DNA from: Parasutterella excrementihominis YIT 11859
Lineage (GTDB): Bacteria > Pseudomonadota > Gammaproteobacteria > Burkholderiales > Burkholderiaceae_F
Direction: 5' to 3'
Assembly (NCBI RefSeq): GCF_000205025.1
Contig: NZ_GL883691.1
Span: 1 to 64,000, forward strand
Length of the DNA: 64,000 bases
In this document: one piece after another, positions 8,023 to 15,137 of the stretch
Layout of the letters: each line of letters opens with the position of its first letter
How positions within the stretch are numbered: position 1 is the stretch's first letter
Program-made: the position numbers and the translations under genes
The notes under the pieces: model-generated
Told to the model about the DNA's origin: nothing
The model's database searches: none
Seen by the model: the letters and a program-made list of their open reading frames with translations, nothing else

Positions 8023-9423
8023 ATGCAAACTTCAAACCCTAGCGAGAAAGACAACATGACGAATAACTCTGCATTTTTTACAAGTACTGACCTTAAATAC
8101 CAGGTTAGCAGTTTCCCCGGCGACAAACTTCGTGACTATCCGGAATACCTCCGTGCTTTACTTCAGGTCTGCTTGGCTTCAGCGAAAGCCAATGGAGCCC
8201 TGGGCTACCTCACACCGGAAAAAGCTTCCAAGATCGAACAAGGCTGCCAAATCCTTTTAGCCGATCCTAATGCACTGACCGCCTTAGACCAAACCATGAT
8301 TCGCTTTGTCGGCAAACCCGCTCAGCGAGCAGTAGATTCTGTAATCCGTGAACTCACCGGCGGCGCAGTATCAGGCAAAGAGATTGCACTGAATCAATTT
8401 ACAGCCGATGTCACCACAACTGCAGAAGGCATTGCCGTAAGAAAGGTTCTTCTTAAACTTTCTGACCATGTACGTGATCTGTCTGAAGCCATCGGACAAA
8501 AAGCCAAAGAATTTGCCGGCATTGTCAAATGCGGAAGATTAGGCTTGAAAGATTCTCTTCCGATGAGACTTGAGGACGAGTTCGCTGCCTATCAATCTTT
8601 GCTTCAGCATTCTGCTGATGAATTAGCAGAAGAAGCCAAAGGCTGGAACGTTTGTTTGTTAGGTTCCGGCGATGTTGGAAACGGCTTGGGCGTTCTGCCC
8701 GGATTTGCAGCTAGAGCCAAAGCCGATCTGGAAGAGCAGGTTGGTTATCCGCTGGCAAGCGTCGAACCTTTAACTTCTCTTTTGAACAATAAATACCGCT
8801 TTATTGTGGCCCATGCCAAAGTTCAGGCAGCAGCCGACATTATCTGGAAGATTGCTCGCGACTTAACGATCCTATCTTCCGGTCCGAGAGCCGGCATTCG
8901 TGAAATGATCCTTCCTGCGGTAGCCCCGGGTTCTTCCATCATGCCGGGCAAGATCAATCCGACGGTCGCAGAACTGATCATGCATCTGTGCGACAAAGTC
9001 TTCTCCAATGCAGCCGGTTTAAATATTGGAGTTCACTCAGGATGGCTTGGCTCCGACTCCCATTCTTCTCTGCCGCTTAAATGTATGTTGGATTCCTGCA
9101 CACTGCTTTCCGACGGATGCGAAGTCTTCAAGAGAAAAGTTATCTCGGGTCTTACTGCAAACAAGGAAAGAAGTGCTGAACACGCCAGAATGTCCTTGGC
9201 GCTTCAAATGCCGCTGGCGCAGATCGTTGGAGAAGATAAGGCAAGAGAAGTTGCACGTTACGCTTATGACAATGATTTAACGCTTGAAGATGCATACACC
9301 AAGCTTGCAGGAAATCCTGCTCCGGATAGTTTGGAAGCCATGCTCTTTAACGTAGAAGTCATATCCGGTAAAGAAGGTGCTTCCGAGTTCATGAAGCGGT
9401 TGAGCCGGAAGCCGGCTGTCTAA
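8023..9423 (+). CDS. lyase_1 superfamily protein, serine-loop subunit (pair 2)
   Basis: Fumarase/aspartase-fold protein of 466 aa. The catalytic loop GSSIMPGKINP (about residues 303-313) is intact behind SGPRAGIREMILPAVAP, but the N-terminal catalytic motifs are gone: the GSGT region reads QTMIRFVGKPAQRAVDSV, the THVNMxQSSND region reads NQFTADVTTTAEG, and GRTHLQDA is GRLGLKDS. It is paralogous to the gene at 1756 and complementary to its upstream partner at 6566, two bases away, in the opposite gene order from pair 1. It has a 10-20 residue N-terminal extension relative to its paralogue; ATG at residue 12 is an alternative start, but AAAGGTGG favours the first ATG. Confidence 0.75.
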   Translation: MQTSNPSEKDNMTNNSAFFTSTDLKYQVSSFPGDKLRDYPEYLRALLQVCLASAKANGALGYLTPEKASKIEQGCQILLADPNALTALDQTMIRFVGKPAQRAVDSVIRELTGGAVSGKEIALNQFTADVTTTAEGIAVRKVLLKLSDHVRDLSEAIGQKAKEFAGIVKCGRLGLKDSLPMRLEDEFAAYQSLLQHSADELAEEAKGWNVCLLGSGDVGNGLGVLPGFAARAKADLEEQVGYPLASVEPLTSLLNNKYRFIVAHAKVQAAADIIWKIARDLTILSSGPRAGIREMILPAVAPGSSIMPGKINPTVAELIMHLCDKVFSNAAGLNIGVHSGWLGSDSHSSLPLKCMLDSCTLLSDGCEVFKRKVISGLTANKERSAEHARMSLALQMPLAQIVGEDKAREVARYAYDNDLTLEDAYTKLAGNPAPDSLEAMLFNVEVISGKEGASEFMKRLSRKPAV

Positions 9424-9472
9424 AATGAAGTATTAGCTTCGCGCAGAACAAAAGTAACTCAAGGAGATAAAA

Positions 9473-10513
9473 ATGTACCAGTTTCAATGTGACTACACTG
9501 GAGGATGTTGCCCCGAGATTCTAGAGAAGTTGGTACAGACGAATCCTTTGGAGCTTCCGGGATACTGTGAAGATTCGCTCTGCGCGGAAGCAGAAAGCCT
9601 AATTCTCAAGAAAGCCGGACTAAACAAGGAAGAGGCTGACGTCTTTTGGGCTGCCTCTGGTACTATGGCCAACCTCTCTTTGCTGACTACGGTTATGGCT
9701 GCAAATGAAGCTGTATTAGCCGCAGATACGGCTCATATACACACTGCTGAGGCGGGTGCCATTGAGTTTTCCGGCCACAAAATCCTCACTGTAAGAAGTA
9801 AGGACGGAAAGATTCTTCCGGAAAGTATCGAACGGGTTTGCTCAAACTTCGAAGAATCAGATCAGGTGAGCAGGGCACACGTTTGCCGTCCAAGAGCTGT
9901 TTACATTTCTTTCCCGACAGAATTAGGCACGATTTATTCCTTAGAAGAACTCAAGGCGCTTTCCGGTGTCTGCAAAAGGCACCGGCTATTTCTCTACATT
10001 GACGGTGCTCGTCTAGCTTATGGTCTGGCGGCTTCTTCAGATGTGGAATTAAAAGAACTGGCGGAATGCGCAGATGCTTTCTATATTGGAGGCACGAAGT
10101 GCGGAGCGCTTTTCGGCGAAGCTGTTGTCATAAAAGATCGCGATGTACGTGATCGTTTTCTCGGTGTTTTGCGGATGTGCGGGGGATTGATCGCCAAAGG
10201 AAGAACTTTAGGATGCTCCTTCAAAGCGTTCTTTGAAGATGACTTGTATCAGCGCCTCGGAAGATCTGCCAACGAAAAGGCAGCCAAGATCCGCACAGCC
10301 TTTGAGGAGGTCGGCGTGAGCTTCTATTCTGAATCTCAGACAAATCAGCTTTTTCCGATCGTTGATGAAAAGCTTTTCAATCGTTTATCGGAAAAGATAA
10401 AATTTAAAGTAATCAGGCGAACGCAAGAGGGACAGGGCATCCTGAGGCTTTGTACTTCTTGGTCCACACCGGATGAAGCAGTGCAAGCTTTGGTCAACCT
10501 CATAAAAAGCTAA
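9473..10513 (+). CDS. threonine-aldolase-like PLP enzyme
   Basis: Fold-type I PLP enzyme of the beta-eliminating lyase/threonine aldolase family (346 aa). The family cleaves beta-hydroxy-alpha-amino acids such as L-allo-threonine into glycine and an aldehyde in the cytoplasm. Visible features are AASGTMANLS (phosphate-binding, about residues 60-69), HIHTAEAGA, YIDGAR with the PLP aspartate at 178, and the Schiff-base lysine in GGTKCG (K209). AAGGAG precedes the ATG at good spacing. It lies 50 bases after the lyase pair and 6 bases before a LysR gene, so it is probably part of the same pathway. An aldolase acting on a hydroxylated aspartate-like compound would fit beside aspartase-like lyases, but that is a guess. 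Confidence 0.75.
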   Translation: MYQFQCDYTGGCCPEILEKLVQTNPLELPGYCEDSLCAEAESLILKKAGLNKEEADVFWAASGTMANLSLLTTVMAANEAVLAADTAHIHTAEAGAIEFSGHKILTVRSKDGKILPESIERVCSNFEESDQVSRAHVCRPRAVYISFPTELGTIYSLEELKALSGVCKRHRLFLYIDGARLAYGLAASSDVELKELAECADAFYIGGTKCGALFGEAVVIKDRDVRDRFLGVLRMCGGLIAKGRTLGCSFKAFFEDDLYQRLGRSANEKAAKIRTAFEEVGVSFYSESQTNQLFPIVDEKLFNRLSEKIKFKVIRRTQEGQGILRLCTSWSTPDEAVQALVNLIKS

Positions 10514-10519
10514 ACAACA

Positions 10520-11506
10520 ATGAATGTTCCGGAGACCGTATTTTCCCATGAGTGGCTTCTCTTTCTATCGGTTTGTGAGAGTAAGTCGTTAAAGGAAACA
10601 GCAGAGAGGTTCAACATCAGTACCTCGTCCGCTTCTCGCTCTTTAAAGAGGCTGGAAGATTCTGTAGGAGTGACATTGTTTGATCGGTGCTCTAAGCCGA
10701 TGGTTCTCACCGAAAGCGGTAAACGGCTCTACCGTCAGGTGCTTCCTGCGATGAAGATCACTCAAGAGGCCATGGAGCAGGTTAGGGAAGAGAATTATTT
10801 GTTTTCTGACCTAAGAATCGGCTTTTTAGAGAGCATGTCTTTGCATCTGGCTCCGCAGTTCTTATCTACGTTTAAGAAGAAGGTCGGGCGTATTACTTGT
10901 CTGACAGGCAGCTCCGACCGCCTCTTAGAATGCCTGCGCACGCATGATCTCGACATTATTATCTCTTCCGATCCGGCTCTGCGTTATACCGATTGGCGCC
11001 GGCTGATGATTATTCGGGAGCCATCGGTTGCCGTATTTCCGAAAGCGTTCAAGTTTGAAGATAACCATGCTAAGAATTGGCAGTCATTGTCTCTCTGTAA
11101 TCTTCCTTTCATTAACTCGTATGAAAAGAGCGGACGAGGTAAGCTCGTCAACAATTTCCTTTTAACTTACGGGATACAATTAAACGGGAAGATCAACGTC
11201 GACAACCTAGCCATTAAACTAGCGATGGTTGTCGACAATAACGGATGGACGATTACGAGCCCGCTGAGTTTGATGACGCATTCGGCTTTTCTAGACAAAG
11301 TGACACTGAGCGCACTTCCGGGTTTAGGGATGGAAAGAAAGATTTATCTGCTTTCCCGTTCGGATTTTTCTCAAGAGTTGTTTGAAAGTATCGCCAGAGA
11401 GATCTGCCGAATCTACAAAGAAAGCGTCATGCCAACGCTAAAGAAGATGACGCCGGAATTAAAAGACTCTTATTTCGTTCCGGACTTCGATGAGGAAATA
11501 AATTAA
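10520..11506 (+). CDS. LysR family transcriptional regulator
   Basis: 328 aa. The N-terminal helix-turn-helix is clear (SLKETAERFNISTSSASRSL then LEDSVGVTLFDR), followed by the linker helix and a periplasmic-binding-protein-like effector domain (RIGFLESMSLHL onward). No clear ribosome binding site; it begins 6 bases after the aldolase stop and is probably translationally coupled. The effector domain resembles that of the LysR at 13934-14890: RIGFLES versus RIGIIES, LTGSSDRL versus LTGTSKRL, and EPSVAVFPK versus EPSVLALPK. The two regulators therefore bracket the flavoprotein-cytochrome unit and probably sense related ligands. It may control the lyase operon, the flavoprotein operon, or both. 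Confidence 0.85.
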   Translation: MNVPETVFSHEWLLFLSVCESKSLKETAERFNISTSSASRSLKRLEDSVGVTLFDRCSKPMVLTESGKRLYRQVLPAMKITQEAMEQVREENYLFSDLRIGFLESMSLHLAPQFLSTFKKKVGRITCLTGSSDRLLECLRTHDLDIIISSDPALRYTDWRRLMIIREPSVAVFPKAFKFEDNHAKNWQSLSLCNLPFINSYEKSGRGKLVNNFLLTYGIQLNGKINVDNLAIKLAMVVDNNGWTITSPLSLMTHSAFLDKVTLSALPGLGMERKIYLLSRSDFSQELFESIAREICRIYKESVMPTLKKMTPELKDSYFVPDFDEEIN

Positions 11507-11717
11507 GTGCTCATCACGGCAAAGATACCCCGTCGATCAACAAGAACACGAAATTTAAGAATCTCTTTCGTTAAAGATTTGTTACATGAAAGCAAAGCCC
11601 TTGTCTACCAAGGGAAGCACCTATATGCATATTTTCCCGATTACTTTATAACCTTAAGTGGCTATTAATACTATTAAAAGCAAGCCTAGCCAGCTTGCGA
11701 CCCTAGGAGAATTTCTT

Positions 11718-13430
11718 ATGACCAATTTTTCCCGCCGTTCATTCTTGAAAACTTCAGGAGCAGGCGTCGCTGCGACATTGGGAGGTTTTGCTACAACAAG
11801 CATGGCCCAGACACCGGCTCAGAAGTTTGATAAAGAAGCGGACGTTATCGTTGTGGGCTTAGGCGGTGCAGGTGCTGCAACTGCTATCACGGCTGCTGAC
11901 AATGGCGCCAGCGTTATCGTTATCGAACGTCAGCCTGCTGCAACGCTCCGTTCTAATACTCGTATGTCCGGCGGCATCTTCCACTGCCCGGACAAAACCG
12001 GAAACAAGGCTGCCCTGAAAGAATACGCCCGCGCAATGTTCTCCGGCGAAAACATCCCCGGCAAACTCGAAGGCGAACAGCCTGAAGTCTCCGAAGGTCT
12101 CGCACAGGCTTGGGCAGACTACACACCTGGTCTTTTGGATTGGATGAAGTCTCTGGATCCGAAGTTCCAGGCTTTTGCTACTCCCGGCTTCAAGGGTGCA
12201 GCATTCCCCAACTTCCCGGGAGCTAAAGACTGCGGCTACCAGGTTTATCGTTCTTCCTATCCTGACCGTATTCCTCCCGGATTCAACAGCCCCTGCTACA
12301 ACGGCCCGAAAGAAAAAGCAATTTCCGGCGAAGCATTCTGGCTGTGCCTTGACAACGGCGTTAAGTCCCGTGCAGACAAGATCAAAGTTGATTACGAAAC
12401 ACGCGGTAAAGAACTTGTCACCAATGACAAGGGCGAAGTTATCGGCGTGATTGCAGATCAAAACGGTAAAAAAGTTGCTTACAAGGCACGCAAAGCAGTT
12501 GTTCTTTGCTCCGGCGGTTACGAATACAGCAAGCCGATGCGTCAGGCCTTCTTGGAAGGTCCGGGCGTTGAAGGCTGGGCTTTCTACGGCACGATCTATA
12601 ACGAAGGCGACGGTATCGCCATGGGCCAGAAAGTTGGCGCTGGCATCATGAAAGCCGGTAAAGCCGCTTCCCGTATCATCATGCCTGCTCCTGTCCGCCA
12701 CAACGGAATGAAAGTGGGCATGATCACTCCTGCCGTCGGTTCCGGCCACGCTATCGTAGTGAACAACTACGGTAAACGTTACGCTGCCGAACACAAGGTC
12801 ACCAAAGACCCGAGCCGTTACTTCTTCTACAAAGAAGCAGTTAAGTTCAACATCGACACACTCGACTATCCGAACTCTCCGTCTTGGTTCATCTTCGACG
12901 AAACTCTGCGTAAACAGAAACCGCTCGTCGGCCTCGGCATCTCCACTCCAGGTTACGGCTTCGTTGACTACGGTGCCGCTGACAACAGCGATGCAGTGAA
13001 GAAGGGTTGGATTCTCAAGGCTGACACGATTGAAGAACTTGGCCAGAAGATCAAAGCTCTTCAGGAAAACGGCGGCAAGATGGATCCCGCAGCTCTCGCT
13101 GAAACCGTCAAGGCTTACAACGCAGCTTGCGCAGCCGGCGAAGATAAAGAATTCGGCCGCTTAAAGAGCACGTTGCAGCCTGTTTCTGATGGCCCGTTCT
13201 ATGCTTGCCCGTTGGTTGCCGGCGGTCCTAACACCAAGGGCGGTCTCGCTGCTAACGCTAAGCGCGAAGTTCTTGACTGGAACCTCCAGCCGATCCCCGG
13301 ACTCTATGCAGTCGGTGAAATTGCTTCTGCCCTTAAGTTCGTTTACCAGGGCGGCGGCAACTTAACAGAATGCTTGGTATTCGGTCAGGTTTGCGGTAAA
13401 GAAGTTGCAAAACTTCCTAATCGTGCATAA
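11718..13430 (+). CDS. Tat-exported fumarate-reductase-like flavoprotein, substrate not fumarate
   Basis: 570 aa. A twin-arginine signal (SRRSFLK at residues 5-11, then a small-residue h-region ending TTSMAQ) sends the folded, FAD-loaded protein to the periplasm. The dinucleotide fold is seen at VVGLGGAGAAT (about 45-55), and the C-terminal FAD/catalytic region runs from GPFYACP to LTECLVFGQVCGKE. In fumarate reductases of the FccA type this region carries HHTMGG and GANRLGGN; here it reads PNTKGGL and KFVYQGGGN, so the fumarate-binding histidine and arginine are not kept. It is therefore likely a reductase of another enoate, in the manner of urocanate or methacrylate reductases. Start 11718 has AGGAGA 7 bases upstream and places the Tat motif at the N-terminus; an upstream GTG at 11658 is less likely. 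The electron donor is probably the cytochrome encoded next. Confidence 0.85.
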   Translation: MTNFSRRSFLKTSGAGVAATLGGFATTSMAQTPAQKFDKEADVIVVGLGGAGAATAITAADNGASVIVIERQPAATLRSNTRMSGGIFHCPDKTGNKAALKEYARAMFSGENIPGKLEGEQPEVSEGLAQAWADYTPGLLDWMKSLDPKFQAFATPGFKGAAFPNFPGAKDCGYQVYRSSYPDRIPPGFNSPCYNGPKEKAISGEAFWLCLDNGVKSRADKIKVDYETRGKELVTNDKGEVIGVIADQNGKKVAYKARKAVVLCSGGYEYSKPMRQAFLEGPGVEGWAFYGTIYNEGDGIAMGQKVGAGIMKAGKAASRIIMPAPVRHNGMKVGMITPAVGSGHAIVVNNYGKRYAAEHKVTKDPSRYFFYKEAVKFNIDTLDYPNSPSWFIFDETLRKQKPLVGLGISTPGYGFVDYGAADNSDAVKKGWILKADTIEELGQKIKALQENGGKMDPAALAETVKAYNAACAAGEDKEFGRLKSTLQPVSDGPFYACPLVAGGPNTKGGLAANAKREVLDWNLQPIPGLYAVGEIASALKFVYQGGGNLTECLVFGQVCGKEVAKLPNRA

Positions 13431-13447
13431 TTTGTACTAATGAATTA

Positions 13448-13484
13448 GCGGCCAAACCAAACTCCTAGGTTTGGTCGCTTTTTC
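13448..13484 (+). terminator. terminator or attenuator between flavoprotein and cytochrome genes
   Basis: An 11-bp stem with one G-T pair (13448-13458 with 13469-13479), a 10-base loop with CTAG at its end, then five T. It lies 18 bases after the flavoprotein stop and 45 before the cytochrome start. Partial read-through would give different levels of the two proteins. Confidence 0.75.
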
Positions 13485-13523
13485 CATTTGTGCTCTCTAA
13501 TTTAAATTTCCAAGGATGACAAA

Positions 13524-13883
13524 ATGAAAACATTATTAGCCGCGATCCTGGGTACTTTAGTAATGAGCATGGCGGCTGCTCAGACCACGCCCCAGTATTT
13601 AGCAGATCGTCACGTTGCAAGAGGCGTTCAGTGCGCAGCTTGTCACGGGCAGGATGCTCCCAAGGCAGCTCTTCCGGAAGACAAGGACAGACATGAACCT
13701 TGCGTTGCATGTCATGGTTTCTATGACAAAGTAGCTCAGAGAACTGTTCCTAAAAACCCTGAAGAGATGAACCCGCATTCTCAGCATGACGGTAATCTGC
13801 CTTGCACGACTTGCCACAAAGGCCATCAGGCTGGCAAGAATTACTGTGCCGGCTGCCATTATTACAACTTCAAGGTACCCTAA
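13524..13883 (+). CDS. periplasmic tetraheme cytochrome c
   Basis: 119 aa with a Sec signal peptide (MKTLLAAILGTLVMSMAAAQ) and four CxxCH heme sites (CAACH, CVACH, CTTCH, CAGCH), plus further histidines suitable as distal ligands. It corresponds in size and heme spacing to the N-terminal cytochrome domain of Shewanella FccA, here encoded separately from the flavin domain. The likely role is to pass electrons from a quinol-oxidising membrane cytochrome to the flavoprotein at 11718-13430. AAGGATG precedes the start. No CymA-like NapC/NirT anchor is present in the window. Confidence 0.9.
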   Translation: MKTLLAAILGTLVMSMAAAQTTPQYLADRHVARGVQCAACHGQDAPKAALPEDKDRHEPCVACHGFYDKVAQRTVPKNPEEMNPHSQHDGNLPCTTCHKGHQAGKNYCAGCHYYNFKVP

Positions 13884-13901
13884 TAATTTAGGGAATTTTT
13901 G

Positions 13902-13935
13902 AGGGCTTAGGTTTTTGGCTTAAGCCCTTATTTTT
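13902..13935. terminator. bidirectional terminator
   Basis: Perfect 8-bp stem (AGGGCTTA at 13902-13909 with TAAGCCCT at 13921-13928) followed by TTATTTTT, between the convergent cytochrome and LysR genes. Confidence 0.75.
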
Positions 13936-14890
13936 ATTTTTGTTGAAGGATTTTTTTGAACTCTTTAGAAAGCTCGGCCTCATAGAAACTTTTACTGAGA
14001 GTTTCGACCGTATCAACCAATTCCGGATTGACGCTTTTCCCGAAGATCAGAATCACTTCTCGCTGCATAACGGGATCAGGCATCTTGCAGAAATGCACTT
14101 GGGCTGCTAAGTCAGGATGCTGAACCAATGTAGCAGGTCGGACCAAGCTCCAGCCGATGCCTTTGCAGATGAGTTTCAGCATGACGCCGCCATCGTCAAC
14201 TTCAATCCGATTCGGCAGATGAATGAACAGTGAGTTCAGGAAATTCTCCGTCATCTCGCTGCCTCCCGAGAATCGGTTGTATCTCAGGAAGGGCAGGCCG
14301 CAAAACCTCAGTTCTTCCCAGGTAAAAAAATCCTTTTCAAAGCGAGGCTCCTTTGGGAGCGCCAACACTGACGGTTCAGAAAACAGGTACTTTTGAGCAA
14401 AGAAAGACTCGTCGATTTTCTTAGTGCAGGCGATAGCGATGTCAACGGTCTGGGTCTTAACTAACTCGATTAATCTTTTTGAAGTCCCAGTTAAAAGAGA
14501 AATCTCATTGGACAAAGGGGAAAGTTTTTCGATGAGATGTACGCCGAGGTTCCGAGAGAGACTTTCAATGATGCCGATTCGGATAATAGGCTTCAGAAAG
14601 TTCTTTTGTCTTAGTTTCTGAACTCGAACATTAAGCGAAGAGAAATGATATTTCAGCTCGTTATAGAGATTCAAACCTTCGGAAGTGAGCTTTAAGGGCC
14701 TTTTGGAATGATCAAACAGAGGAAGGTTTAGGCTTTTTTCCAGTTCGGAGAGATGATAAGAAATGGTCGACGGATGCATATCCAAGACGGAAGATGCTTC
14801 CGACAAATTACCGCATTCGGCCATTACTAAGAAGACTTGTGTGCCGGTACTGAAGAAACCGGAATTTTCCGACCACTGTTTTTTATCCAT
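13934..14890 (-). CDS. LysR family transcriptional regulator
   Basis: 318 aa with an N-terminal winged helix-turn-helix (NLSEASSVLDMHPSTISYHL, then LEKSLNLPLFDHSKRP) and an effector-binding domain starting at about RIGIIESLSR. The effector domain is related to that of the LysR at 10520-11506. It is transcribed towards the cytochrome gene and away from nothing: the next gene upstream on the same strand is the second ArgH-like lyase, which ends in its own terminator. It probably responds to a lyase substrate or product and regulates the flavoprotein, cytochrome or lyase genes. Confidence 0.85.
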   Translation of the reverse strand: MDKKQWSENSGFFSTGTQVFLVMAECGNLSEASSVLDMHPSTISYHLSELEKSLNLPLFDHSKRPLKLTSEGLNLYNELKYHFSSLNVRVQKLRQKNFLKPIIRIGIIESLSRNLGVHLIEKLSPLSNEISLLTGTSKRLIELVKTQTVDIAIACTKKIDESFFAQKYLFSEPSVLALPKEPRFEKDFFTWEELRFCGLPFLRYNRFSGGSEMTENFLNSLFIHLPNRIEVDDGGVMLKLICKGIGWSLVRPATLVQHPDLAAQVHFCKMPDPVMQREVILIFGKSVNPELVDTVETLSKSFYEAELSKEFKKILQQK

Positions 14891-15079
14891 TATCTAAGCT
14901 CAGCTGATCATTCGTGTTCGTTGATAATTATATGAAGGATCATCAGCTTGGAGCTGTACTTCGAATTTCCGAAAGCTTTCCACTGAGGAACAGAAAGGTA
15001 ATTAGGCTCATTGACCTATAGGCAACCTCAAAATCTCAATGGTCAAAAAACCACTTGTCTGAAAGCTTCCCTTCAGCCG

Positions 15080-15107
15080 TAAAAACGGCGCTCCAAATGG
15101 AACGCCG
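15080..15107 (-). terminator. terminator of the second ArgH-like gene
   Basis: A 10-bp stem with one mismatch (15085-15094 with about 15098-15107) which, read on the minus strand, is followed by five T (plus-strand A at 15080-15084). It lies 30 bases after the stop codon. Confidence 0.75.
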
Positions 15108-15137
15108 TCTGGTTGGAAAAGTGGGAGGTTAAGTTAA

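Noticed and set aside
11859-12794. 311-codon open frame on the minus strand inside the flavoprotein gene
   Set aside because: It lies opposite a well-supported gene, has biased Phe/Val/Cys-rich composition typical of an antisense shadow, and matches no motif.
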